NCBI GenBank assembly: GCA_027391075.1
Contig: DAHYHI010000071.1
Span: 124,001-188,000, forward strand
Source of the DNA: JAJZAM01 sp027391075
Lineage (GTDB): Bacteria > Actinomycetota > Acidimicrobiia > Acidimicrobiales > Palsa-688
Direction of reading: 5' to 3'
Length of the DNA stretch: 64,000 nucleotides
Shown here piece after piece: positions 18,899 through 26,730 of this stretch (positions are counted from its first letter, which is position 1; the number at the start of each line of letters is the position of its first letter). Both the position numbers and the translations under genes were made by a program. The notes under the pieces are model-generated. The model was not told the origin of the DNA. It saw nothing but the letters and a program-made list of their open reading frames with translations, and did not search any database.

Positions 18899-21565
18899 TT
18901 CAGATGAGACCTTAGTGGGCGTAGACGTGCCGTCGGGTGAAAGCGCCACCCGCTCCAGTAGGGTCGGGGATGACACTTCGAGCTCGGCTTCACCAGGTTC
19001 ACGCTCGGCTTCACCAGGTTCGTCTGGGCCTCCAGCCTCGTCCCGGTCAGCGACCGCCGCCGAGGGAAGCGCCGTAGCATCAGGAGACGATGACAATCGG
19101 GTGCCAGCGGCGTCCGGGCGCCACCGGCGCTTCCGGCCGGTCCTGTAGGCCACAGGCCCTACCCGCCATACGACTATCAAGGCGCCAAATCCGATGAGCG
19201 TCAGGATCTCGCCGAGCCAGTCGACCGCTGTCTTGGTGTACGACAGGGTGACGTGGGTGGCGGTGGGCACGACGACCATCAAGTTGGGAGTAACCCTGTA
19301 GACACCTTTAGCCCCCGAGACGTGCCAGTTCGGAAAGTACGACTCGTGGACGAGCACCGGGACGCCCGTCCGGTCCACGTTGAACGAGATGGTCTGCGTA
19401 CCTTGCACGATGTCGGTGATCGAGACGGGCGGGAGTGCCTTAGCGGGAACGTCGGTTTGGGTGGGGCTCACACGCTCCCACGTGGAAGGTCCGGTCGCCG
19501 TCTCGTACACGTCCCAGCGAGACGGGTCCAGGTACCAGGACTCTGCCGCGTTCAGCCATAACGCCGGGTTGCGTGTGTCGACTCCGGTCATCACGACCGG
19601 CTGGTTCTGCAGAGGGGTGACCAGGGTCGAGCCGAGGATCTCGTATATGTCCCACGTGCGCTGCTTTACTGTCGACGTCGACCCAGTCGTGTAGGTCACC
19701 GGGTACGGTCCGACCGTGGCTATAAGTTTGAGCTTGGGATCCGCGTTGGCAGCCGCCTCGATCGTCGGGGTCTCCGCCATGAAGTAGCGGTCCCCGTTCA
19801 TGATCAGATGGTCGATGCCCTCTGACACATCGGGGGACGCCGGGTAGTCGAGGCCTCTGACCGGGTTCGCAGGTTGCACCGAAAGTTCGGCGGCATTGAG
19901 GAAGTGGAACGGAGTGGTAGCCGAGGACTCGTAGTAGAGCCCTTCCTCGGAGCCGATACAACCGTTCGTCCAGTACGGAAGGAGCATCAACGCGTCGGGG
20001 GTTCCCATGTCGTTGAGCTCTGGCTCGTACTGCCACATCGCCTGGCCACACCCGTATTCCTGGCCGATCTTCGCCATCTCGGCGACGAGGGCGAAATACT
20101 CGCTACGCCGAGACTTACCCGGGTTCTGGTAACCCGAGTAGTTCCAGTAGACCCAGTCCGGGATGAAAGAGCTGTCCGTGCTAGTGATACCCAGCCAGTC
20201 GTAAGCACCGCTCGACGTCGTATGGCCGAATGGCAGGTCGTGGAGAGGGTACAGAACCCAGCCGAAAGACGCCACGGCGACGACGACAGCCACGGCGAGG
20301 GCGCCGAGGCCGCCAGGACCTGTAGCTCCCGACTTGAGGTGCCTTCCCTCCAGGCTGGCAATCGATGCCCGGGATTCGCCAGTGGCAGCGTTGGCTCGGC
20401 GGTTCCTGACCGCCTCCACGACGAGCATGCCGCCTTCTGCGACGGCCAGCCCGGCTAGTAGGTACAAGCACAAGAACCAAAACGGCAAGGCCCGGGCGTT
20501 CCAAAGACGGTTTTGGGGTGAGAAGCGGAACACCAAGGCGCTGACAGCCGCCATGATTCCCCAGAACAGACCGAGCCGGTTGAGCCGCAGGCCCGAGAAC
20601 ACCAGCCCGAGGGCTGCGAGCGCGATGAGCCAGAGGTCCTTACCCGGGAACAGGGAGGCGACATAGTTCGTCAGGTTCTGATAGCCCATGTTGGTCGCGT
20701 AGGGCAGGTCCCAGTAGAAGGGCAACGCCCAGAAAGCCAGGAGCAGGACAACTATCACGCCCGTCGGTACCGCCCAACGAACAAGACGGCTCCAGTCGCG
20801 CGTGGATACCAGGCTCATGGCGACCAGCACGACGGCTCCGACAGCAGCGAAGATCAACGGTAGGACGTGGCACAGTCCGCAGCATGCCAGGATGACCGCC
20901 GCAGAAGCTCGGTGCTTGCCGTTGTCCAATCCTCGGGCGACCAAGCCGAGGAACAGGATCGCGAACGTCAACGAGATCGAAAAGGAGAACTCGCCCGCCA
21001 TCGTCGAGGCGATGTTCCCGCCGTAAATGGTGAACTGCCTTGTGAAGATGAAAGGCAACGTTGCGACGGCTAGAGCGGCCGGCACGGGGAACGCCGCTTT
21101 AGCTAGACGGCCCATCACCCAGGCTGCTATGGGCAACGTGACAAGGCCGATCACCGTGACCAGCTTGAAGGCGATGTTGTACGGGATCACGTAGGAGGCG
21201 AGAGCTATCACCCATATCGGCAGGGGGAAGAAATACGTGAGAGCAGGGAAGCCGTCGTACCAGTCGGGGGCCCAGCCGTTGAGTTGGAGGTGGGGGAACA
21301 GCGCTCTCTTCACGAAGGCCGGCAGCCACACGTGTGCTCCCATGTCCCCGCCTGTGGGCGTGGTGTTGGCAAAAAGCTGAGAGGGCTGCAGCTCCTTGAA
21401 GACGAAGACCACGGCCGATGCCACTATTAAGAAAGTGACGACCGCTTGCGGGTTGAACCTCTCCCGCAACTTGTCGAGCTTGGGCTGGGCAGAGTCGGGA
21501 GGCCAGATGAAGTGCTCGTACCCTGACAGTGGCGACTTATCGGAGGGAGCGTCAGTCGCTGTCAT
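17489..21565 (-). CDS. manB: Polytopic membrane protein fused in frame to phosphomannomutase
   Basis: One uninterrupted frame of 1358 codons. The N-terminal 650 or so residues form a large membrane protein: GGDMGAHVWLPAFV after helix 1, many helices, then an extracytoplasmic region and a last helix, resembling the PTPS-related/GT-C-like membrane family. A linker with a tandem 21-bp duplication (18982-19023) follows. The last 469 residues are a complete phosphohexomutase: metal and phosphoserine loop TASHNPARYNGIK, DGDADR, GGEHSGHYYF and RPSNTEPLLRLN. ATG 21565 was chosen over 21670. An internal ATG (18898) could start manB separately, but only a weak AAGG precedes it. Confidence 0.8.
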   Translation of the reverse strand: MTATDAPSDKSPLSGYEHFIWPPDSAQPKLDKLRERFNPQAVVTFLIVASAVVFVFKELQPSQLFANTTPTGGDMGAHVWLPAFVKRALFPHLQLNGWAPDWYDGFPALTYFFPLPIWVIALASYVIPYNIAFKLVTVIGLVTLPIAAWVMGRLAKAAFPVPAALAVATLPFIFTRQFTIYGGNIASTMAGEFSFSISLTFAILFLGLVARGLDNGKHRASAAVILACCGLCHVLPLIFAAVGAVVLVAMSLVSTRDWSRLVRWAVPTGVIVVLLLAFWALPFYWDLPYATNMGYQNLTNYVASLFPGKDLWLIALAALGLVFSGLRLNRLGLFWGIMAAVSALVFRFSPQNRLWNARALPFWFLCLYLLAGLAVAEGGMLVVEAVRNRRANAATGESRASIASLEGRHLKSGATGPGGLGALAVAVVVAVASFGWVLYPLHDLPFGHTTSSGAYDWLGITSTDSSFIPDWVYWNYSGYQNPGKSRRSEYFALVAEMAKIGQEYGCGQAMWQYEPELNDMGTPDALMLLPYWTNGCIGSEEGLYYESSATTPFHFLNAAELSVQPANPVRGLDYPASPDVSEGIDHLIMNGDRYFMAETPTIEAAANADPKLKLIATVGPYPVTYTTGSTSTVKQRTWDIYEILGSTLVTPLQNQPVVMTGVDTRNPALWLNAAESWYLDPSRWDVYETATGPSTWERVSPTQTDVPAKALPPVSITDIVQGTQTISFNVDRTGVPVLVHESYFPNWHVSGAKGVYRVTPNLMVVVPTATHVTLSYTKTAVDWLGEILTLIGFGALIVVWRVGPVAYRTGRKRRWRPDAAGTRLSSSPDATALPSAAVADRDEAGGPDEPGEAEREPGEAELEVSSPTLLERVALSPDGTSTPTKVSSEMTAQESSRLDDIFKAYDIRGVFPAQINASLAQALGTAFAHFAGSTRIVVGMDMRPSGPELVKAFSAGVTAAGVDVVDIGLCSTDEMYFASGLMDAPGAMFTASHNPARYNGIKLCRSGARPIGVESGLTDIKAEVASILSAGLAESRDQTASGSTGKIVRADVLGEYAAKVRSFVDREALRPLKVVADTANGMGGLVVPAVFEGLPMRLEILYGELDGNFPNHPADPIQPANLVDLQARIRSSGADVGLAFDGDADRCFLVDDQGVPLSGSTTTALVAAAMLEKHPGSTILYNLICSKAVPQIIAERGGTAIRTRVGHSYIKAVMAETNALFGGEHSGHYYFRDNFRADSGSIAALVVLEVLSKTDRPLSDLRRDFERYADSGEINTEVSDPHGVIEAVAEHFSALSQDRLDGLTVEGADWWMNLRPSNTEPLLRLNLEAADRQSCDERTAQVLAVIKEVSGNAGREGK

Positions 21566-21710
21566 CTGTTCCCATGTTGCCTTGTATCGCGCTCCTGCAC
21601 CGCTCGCCCGGCACCGGACAAGCCCGGACCGACTCCGGGTGAATGTGTCGAGGTATGAGCTACAGGGCACGCCCCGGCTGGCAGCCAGAGTCCTAGAAGA
21701 GACCTCTGGG

Positions 21711-21896
21711 CTAAGTGTCGGCGGCTATTCCCAAGACCGCGTCGAGGGTGAGAGACCCCTCCAGGCCCTGCCACCATCGTCGATCGCAGTTGGAGCAACT
21801 CAGCATAGTGACCGGCTCCCCTTTGATCTGGATGTCGATCACCACCAGGTTCTTGGTTCGACACGCCGGACACTTCACGGATAGAAATATCGGCAC
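21711..21896 (-). CDS. Small zinc-ribbon protein
   Basis: 61 residues with two CxxC knuckles, Cys9/Cys12 (KCPACRTKN) and Cys34/Cys37 (LSCSNCDRRWW), 21 residues apart, followed by a short helical tail. It probably binds one zinc ion. The start is GTG 21896, about 42 bp after the CPBP protease gene. The function is not recognised; its place between DUF3499/CPBP and manB suggests membership of the same operon. Confidence 0.7.
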   Translation of the reverse strand: MPIFLSVKCPACRTKNLVVIDIQIKGEPVTMLSCSNCDRRWWQGLEGSLTLDAVLGIAADT

Positions 21897-21938
21897 GGCT
21901 GACTATTGACTTTAGGACGCTACGACTGGCGGAGCGGA

Positions 21939-22673
21939 TCATTTCAGGTGAGCGACGGCCAGGACGGCCGCAGCGTTGAAGGCTGCGTGAGCGGCGAAGG
22001 AGATAGCAAGTCGGCCCGTCGCCCAGGCGAGGAAGCCTAGGACAACCCCGAAAGCTGCGAGCCCGACGAACTGGGCGGCCTCGAAGTGCGCTAGGGCGAA
22101 CAGGACAGCGCTTAGCAGGATCGCCCACGGTGCGCCGATCCGTGCCACTAATGAGCGCATCAGAAGACCCCTAAAGAACAGTTCCTCCACGAACGGGCCT
22201 CCCAGCGCCAAAAGCAACATCAAAACGCTGAGCGCAGCAACCGAGTGCACCGACCCGGTATAGCTTCGAGCCGGACCGGAAAGTTGGTTGGACAGGTGAC
22301 GGTCCAACGCTTCTAGAGGGTAGTAGACGACTGGGATGAGACCGTACTGGCACATCAGGCCTATCACAGCTCCGATAGGGAGGTCCCACCACTTAATTCT
22401 CGCTAGACCGAAGTCGGCCACGACCCGGCCGGTTCCCCGCGCTCTGCTGAACACGACGACCGCCCCGACCAGAGCAACCCACAAGCCGGCGAGGTCTGCT
22501 GCGGTGACCACAAGCGGCACGGCTCGCGACGACCCGACCCTATAACCGCTGGCAGAGGCGGCGATCGCGGTCGTCGCGGTTGCCACGAGGATCCCGGCGG
22601 CGAAGCCGAACACTGCGAACCAAGCGCCGCCCGGCGAGACGAGCAATCCTTCGCCCGAAGGCTGAGAACTCAA
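21939..22673 (-). CDS. CPBP family intramembrane metalloprotease
   Basis: 244-residue membrane protein of the CAAX protease/bacteriocin-processing (Abi) family. Motif 1 is EELFFRG (163-169), motif 2 contains His196 (ALAHFEAAQ), and motif 3 is HAAFN (229-233); these supply the metal and catalytic residues. About six hydrophobic helices are visible. TTG 22673 overlaps the DUF3499 stop as TTGA. The frame is open further upstream, but that part is Arg-rich and lies inside DUF3499, so it was excluded. Confidence 0.83.
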   Translation of the reverse strand: MSSQPSGEGLLVSPGGAWFAVFGFAAGILVATATTAIAASASGYRVGSSRAVPLVVTAADLAGLWVALVGAVVVFSRARGTGRVVADFGLARIKWWDLPIGAVIGLMCQYGLIPVVYYPLEALDRHLSNQLSGPARSYTGSVHSVAALSVLMLLLALGGPFVEELFFRGLLMRSLVARIGAPWAILLSAVLFALAHFEAAQFVGLAAFGVVLGFLAWATGRLAISFAAHAAFNAAAVLAVAHLK

Positions 22674-22924
22674 GACGCCGCCGGCGACACCGCTTCGCCG
22701 GTCTGGTCGGGCGGCCGGTCCGGGCTCGGCGTACGGCGGTCGACCCTGGCCCATCCGACGGGAGCCGACAGGCGATCCGCGTGCCCCGAGCACAGCCCCC
22801 ACTGGTCGCCGCCGTCGATGGGAGCGGCGTCGAGCCAGATGCGCCGGCCGGAGTAGTCGTAGGTCAACCATGCGACCGTAGCTCCCCGGCAGCCAGGCTT
22901 CGCGCAGAGCATGGCTTCTCTCAC
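22670..22924 (-). CDS. DUF3499 family protein
   Basis: 84-residue actinobacterial protein with the family pattern: CAKPGCRGATVAWLTYDYSGRRIWLDAAP, then LCSGHADRLSAPVGWARVD. The Cys and CxxH positions suggest a zinc site. Function unknown; in streptomycetes and mycobacteria it sits near whiB and manB, and no whiB gene is seen here. GTG 22924 follows a TAAACT -10 box by six bases, so this first gene of the operon is probably on a leaderless mRNA. Confidence 0.85.
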   Translation of the reverse strand: MREAMLCAKPGCRGATVAWLTYDYSGRRIWLDAAPIDGGDQWGLCSGHADRLSAPVGWARVDRRTPSPDRPPDQTGEAVSPAAS

Positions 22925-22930
22925 AGCTGA

Positions 22931-22936
22931 AGTTTA
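22931..22936 (-). promoter_or_regulatory. -10 box for leaderless DUF3499 operon
   Basis: TAAACT on the minus strand ends six bases before GTG 22924. No convincing -35 is visible. Confidence 0.5.
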
Positions 22937-22971
22937 TCTACGCTGTCCCACCAAAACGGGGTACCCCGGCC

Positions 22972-22977
22972 TAGCAT
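22972..22977 (+). promoter_or_regulatory. -10 box for leaderless ftsH
   Basis: TAGCAT ends six bases before ATG 22984, so transcription would begin at or next to the start codon. Confidence 0.5.
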
Positions 22978-22983
22978 GGTGGT

Positions 22984-24930
22984 ATGAGCAGGCAACCCGG
23001 AGATATGCGCGACATGAGGCCGGGCGGAGGCCCAGGAACCCCCGGGACCGGACAGCCGTCAGGTGCCAACTGGCGGTGGATAGCCGTTGTCCTCGCCGTG
23101 GTCGTGGTCCTAGCTATCGCCCTGTCGTCGGTGACCAAGTCCTCCAGCCCGCCCTCGCAGAGCTACGGAGCTTTCGTTTCTGCACTGAACTCTGGGCAGG
23201 TAGCAGCCGCGACCGTGAACAACGACACAGGCCATATCACCTACACGGACAAGTCAGGCAACCAGTACTCGGTGCAGGGCCCTCCCCTCGTGGGCAACGG
23301 CACTACCCTGGCGCTGTACCAAAAAGACATCAAAGACCTCACGCTGACCAATTCGACAACCAGTGCGCTCGCCACCTGGCTTCCGTGGATCATCTACGGC
23401 CTGCTGTTCGTAGGGCTGCTCGTGTGGATCTCCAGGCGCGCCCAAGGTCAGATGAGCGGGATCATGTCAATCGGGAGATCCAAAGCGAAGGTCTACACGA
23501 CCGAAAGGCCGCGCACGACTTTCGCCGACGTCGCCGGCTACGACGGAGTGAAGCTGGAGATAAGGGAGGTCGTAGACTTTTTACGCTCGTCGAACCGGTT
23601 CAAGGAGATCGGGGCGAAGATTCCGAAAGGGGTTCTCCTGGTCGGACCTCCCGGTACAGGCAAGACTTTGCTTGCTAGGGCGGTGGCCGGGGAGGCGGGG
23701 GTGCCGTTCCTTTCGGTGACCGGCTCCGACTTTATGGAGATGTTCGTGGGTGTCGGCGCTTCGCGCGTCCGCGACCTGTTCCAGACCGCCCGCAAACAAG
23801 CTCCGGCGATCATCTTCATAGACGAGATCGACTCGATCGGACGCAAGCGGGGAGCCGGCCTCGGGGGAGGTCACGACGAACGGGAGCAGACGCTCAACCA
23901 GATGCTCGCCGAGATGGACGGCTTCGAAACGACCGAGGGGGTCGTGATGATGGCCGCTACGAACCGACCGGACATTCTCGACCCGGCGCTTCTACGCCCG
24001 GGGCGTTTCGACCGTCAGATCGTCGTGCCCCTGCCCGACCTGGAAGAGCGCCTGCCCATCCTGGCGGTTCACTGCAAGGACAAGCGCGTGGACCCAGATG
24101 TAGACCTGACGGTGGTCGCCCGCGGCACGCCGGGTATGAGCGGGGCCGACCTTGCCAACCTGGTCAACGAGGCTGCACTGCACGCTGTTCGCCGCGGGGC
24201 GACCGCCATCGCCATGCGCGACTTCGAGGCGGCACGTGACAGGGTCCTCATGGGCCAACGTCGAGAGTCGACCGTCCTGTCGGACAAGGAGAAGGAGGCC
24301 ACCGCCTACCACGAGGGAGGTCACGCCGTCCTCGCCTATGTGCTTCCCGACGCAGACCCCGTGCACAAGGTCACAATCCTGCCCACGGGAATGGCCCTCG
24401 GCGTTACGCAGCAACTGCCGATAGAGGAGCGCCACACCTACTGGCGGGAGTACATAGAGGACGCAATGTGCGTGATGATGGGCGGTCGTTGCGCCGAGCA
24501 ACTCATCTTGGGAAGCCTGTCGACCGGCGCTTCGAACGACCTGCAGAGGGCGACTGAGATGGCCCGCAAGATGGTACGGGAGTTCGGCATGAGCGACCGC
24601 ATCGGGCCGATGGCGTGGGGACAGGAGGCGCAGGTCTTCCTCGGCGAGGACCTGATGCACAACGCTCGCGACTACAGCGACGTGACCTCGCGTGTGATCG
24701 ACGAGGAGGTGGAGCGGATCCTTAGGGAGCAAGAAGCCCGGGCGACCCGCCTGCTCTCCGAGCACCGTCGAGGCCTCGCGGCGGTCGCCTCGGCGCTTCT
24801 CGAAAAGGAGACCATCGACGGCGCCGAGGTTGGCCGGCTGGTAGACGAAGCGTACGGCAGCCCGGTTCATGACGGCGCGCCGATTGTGCCGCGTTTCGCC
24901 GAGATAACCGGTGACTCGCTCGACTTGTAA
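22984..24930 (+). CDS. ftsH: ATP-dependent zinc metalloprotease FtsH
   Basis: 648-residue membrane AAA+ protease that degrades misassembled membrane and regulatory proteins. After a Gly/Pro-rich start, helix 1 is at about 30-50. A periplasmic domain follows (to about 130), then helix 2 at about 132-150. The AAA module has Walker A GPPGTGKT (221-228), IIFIDEIDSIGRKRG and the second-region NRPDILDPALLRPGRFDR. The zinc site is HEGGH (443-447). STGASNDLQRAT is also present. It diverges from DUF3499. Confidence 0.97.
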   Translation: MSRQPGDMRDMRPGGGPGTPGTGQPSGANWRWIAVVLAVVVVLAIALSSVTKSSSPPSQSYGAFVSALNSGQVAAATVNNDTGHITYTDKSGNQYSVQGPPLVGNGTTLALYQKDIKDLTLTNSTTSALATWLPWIIYGLLFVGLLVWISRRAQGQMSGIMSIGRSKAKVYTTERPRTTFADVAGYDGVKLEIREVVDFLRSSNRFKEIGAKIPKGVLLVGPPGTGKTLLARAVAGEAGVPFLSVTGSDFMEMFVGVGASRVRDLFQTARKQAPAIIFIDEIDSIGRKRGAGLGGGHDEREQTLNQMLAEMDGFETTEGVVMMAATNRPDILDPALLRPGRFDRQIVVPLPDLEERLPILAVHCKDKRVDPDVDLTVVARGTPGMSGADLANLVNEAALHAVRRGATAIAMRDFEAARDRVLMGQRRESTVLSDKEKEATAYHEGGHAVLAYVLPDADPVHKVTILPTGMALGVTQQLPIEERHTYWREYIEDAMCVMMGGRCAEQLILGSLSTGASNDLQRATEMARKMVREFGMSDRIGPMAWGQEAQVFLGEDLMHNARDYSDVTSRVIDEEVERILREQEARATRLLSEHRRGLAAVASALLEKETIDGAEVGRLVDEAYGSPVHDGAPIVPRFAEITGDSLDL

Positions 24931-25002
24931 TAGGACCGCTAGCAATCCGACGTGCCTTCGATCCCCTCGACACGGCAGGGAGGGCGATCTATTACTGTTC
25001 GG

Positions 25003-26730
25003 TCAGTTGCTGTTCAACGGGACTGCTGGGCTGAGCCCAACTCCACCGGCGCCGCCAACCCCGTAGATGTCGTACTCGACGAAAACCGACGAGCTGGCCT
25101 TCACTTCCAAGGGTCCAGTCGACGGCGAGGTCACAGCGAAGCTGTCCTGCTCACCGGGCGCTACTGTCAACGCCCCTCCGTTTGGCAAGGCCAGCCCGGA
25201 GCCTGCCGATAGCGATGCCACCCGGGCGGCGACGGTCGTCGCCCCCGGGTTGTAGACGACGACCACGCCGACGTGGTGGGAGTCTACGCCAGTGGCGTCG
25301 ACAAGCCACGCTGCGGCGCTCGCTGTCTCGCCGAGAATCTGGCCATTTCCGTTGATGGTCCCGGCTACCCCTGAGAGAGGGATCGTGGCCCCGGATGCGG
25401 TAAGGGTACGTTCGGCCACGACGGGGACGCCGTTCGTGCTCACCAGCGTCGCCGTGTGGGCAACTCCCGCCGGGATTCTTGCCTGTTGCTCTGACACGAC
25501 CGGGACCGCCTGCCCGGGGCCGACGCTGAAATCAAACGGTTCGGCCGCAGCTCCGGCCATTCCTATCGACAATCTGACCTTCGCCTCGACCGATCCCGGG
25601 TTGAATACGACGTACTGTTCCTGCAGGTTATTGCCGGCGAGACCGTCAGGCCACGACCAGGCCAGGGCTGCCCCGGGAGAGCCGAGGGTGACCGTTACCC
25701 CGGCTGTAGGCCATGCAGGATCCGCCAGGGGCTTGCTCGCAGCGACGCTGCCGACGAGCGGAGCACCCGAAGGGGGCGGGGTGACAATCTCGGTCTCCCA
25801 GGCCACGACGCTCCCGGTACGGGCTTTGACAGTCGTGTCTATCGTGCTGCGACGGCTCAGGTAGCTGCCAAGGTCGACGGTCACCAGCCCGTCCGCAGGG
25901 ACGTCGATCCCTTGGAAATCCTGGGGCTGCTCGACACCTTGGTTGGTGACGAATCCGAGGTCGACGATCGTCGACGTAGGGTACGGGTTCAAAAGCGAGA
26001 TGTACTCGTCGGCGTTCACTCTTGTCTGGCCGCCTGGAAGGTACCACGTAGGGGATCCGGAAGTCGCGCACGGGCTGACCGACGCCCCTAGAGGCCCTCC
26101 GACCGACTGGTAGACGACGACCTGCCCGGCGTCGGCTTCGACTATCGCACCGGACCATCCTCCGGTCCCAGCGGCGACCTCAGGGACCGTTACCGATCCC
26201 CTTGCTGGAACGTCCACCGTCTTTGGGATAGGGACGCCGGCCGTACCGACTACGGACACGGTGGCCGTGACTTCGAGCGCTCCTGCGTTGACTATGACCA
26301 CCTGACCCGAGGCGTCACCTGCGGGGTTCACCGACGACGTCGGGGCGGACGGGGTGGCAGCCGGAGTTTTCGCGGTCGTCGAGGCCGTCACGGTTGTGGT
26401 CGTGGTGGTGCTGCTCGCAGGCACTGAGTTTTCAGCCGTCGAGGTGGCGCCGGCACAGAACCACGACGACGAGAGAGCTGCGGCCGGGGCAGCTGCTGGC
26501 GCTATCGGAGCCGCTCCTATTTGAGGTGACTGCTTCACGGACCCCGAAGCGGAGTGGTCGACGAGCCCGACCACCACCACTACGCCTAATACGAACGACA
26601 CGACCCTCGTACGGCGAAGTCCGTCGGAGGTCCCCCACCTGCGGCCGCCCCCGGGTAGGCGGCCGTCACCTATATCCGCTGCGACCTCACCAGGAGCTCC
26701 GTCTTGGCGTTCGGGAGTGTCTTCACTCAT
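25003..26730 (-). CDS. DUF5719 family secreted or membrane-anchored protein
   Basis: 575 residues: a cytoplasmic start, one hydrophobic segment at about 45-60, a Thr/Pro/Ala-rich spacer (including TTTTTTVTASTTA), and a long beta-rich outer region. That region has repeated modules such as VVIVNAGALEVTATVSV, YISLLNPYPTSTIVDLGF, YVVFNPGSVEAKVRLSI and VVVYNPGATTVAARV, each an N-P-G type Ig-like strand pair. This matches the actinobacterial DUF5719 family of unknown function, which sits beside large GT2 proteins. ATG 26730 overlaps the stop of the GT2 gene by 8 bp. Confidence 0.78.
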   Translation of the reverse strand: MSEDTPERQDGAPGEVAADIGDGRLPGGGRRWGTSDGLRRTRVVSFVLGVVVVVGLVDHSASGSVKQSPQIGAAPIAPAAAPAAALSSSWFCAGATSTAENSVPASSTTTTTTVTASTTAKTPAATPSAPTSSVNPAGDASGQVVIVNAGALEVTATVSVVGTAGVPIPKTVDVPARGSVTVPEVAAGTGGWSGAIVEADAGQVVVYQSVGGPLGASVSPCATSGSPTWYLPGGQTRVNADEYISLLNPYPTSTIVDLGFVTNQGVEQPQDFQGIDVPADGLVTVDLGSYLSRRSTIDTTVKARTGSVVAWETEIVTPPPSGAPLVGSVAASKPLADPAWPTAGVTVTLGSPGAALAWSWPDGLAGNNLQEQYVVFNPGSVEAKVRLSIGMAGAAAEPFDFSVGPGQAVPVVSEQQARIPAGVAHTATLVSTNGVPVVAERTLTASGATIPLSGVAGTINGNGQILGETASAAAWLVDATGVDSHHVGVVVVYNPGATTVAARVASLSAGSGLALPNGGALTVAPGEQDSFAVTSPSTGPLEVKASSSVFVEYDIYGVGGAGGVGLSPAVPLNSN

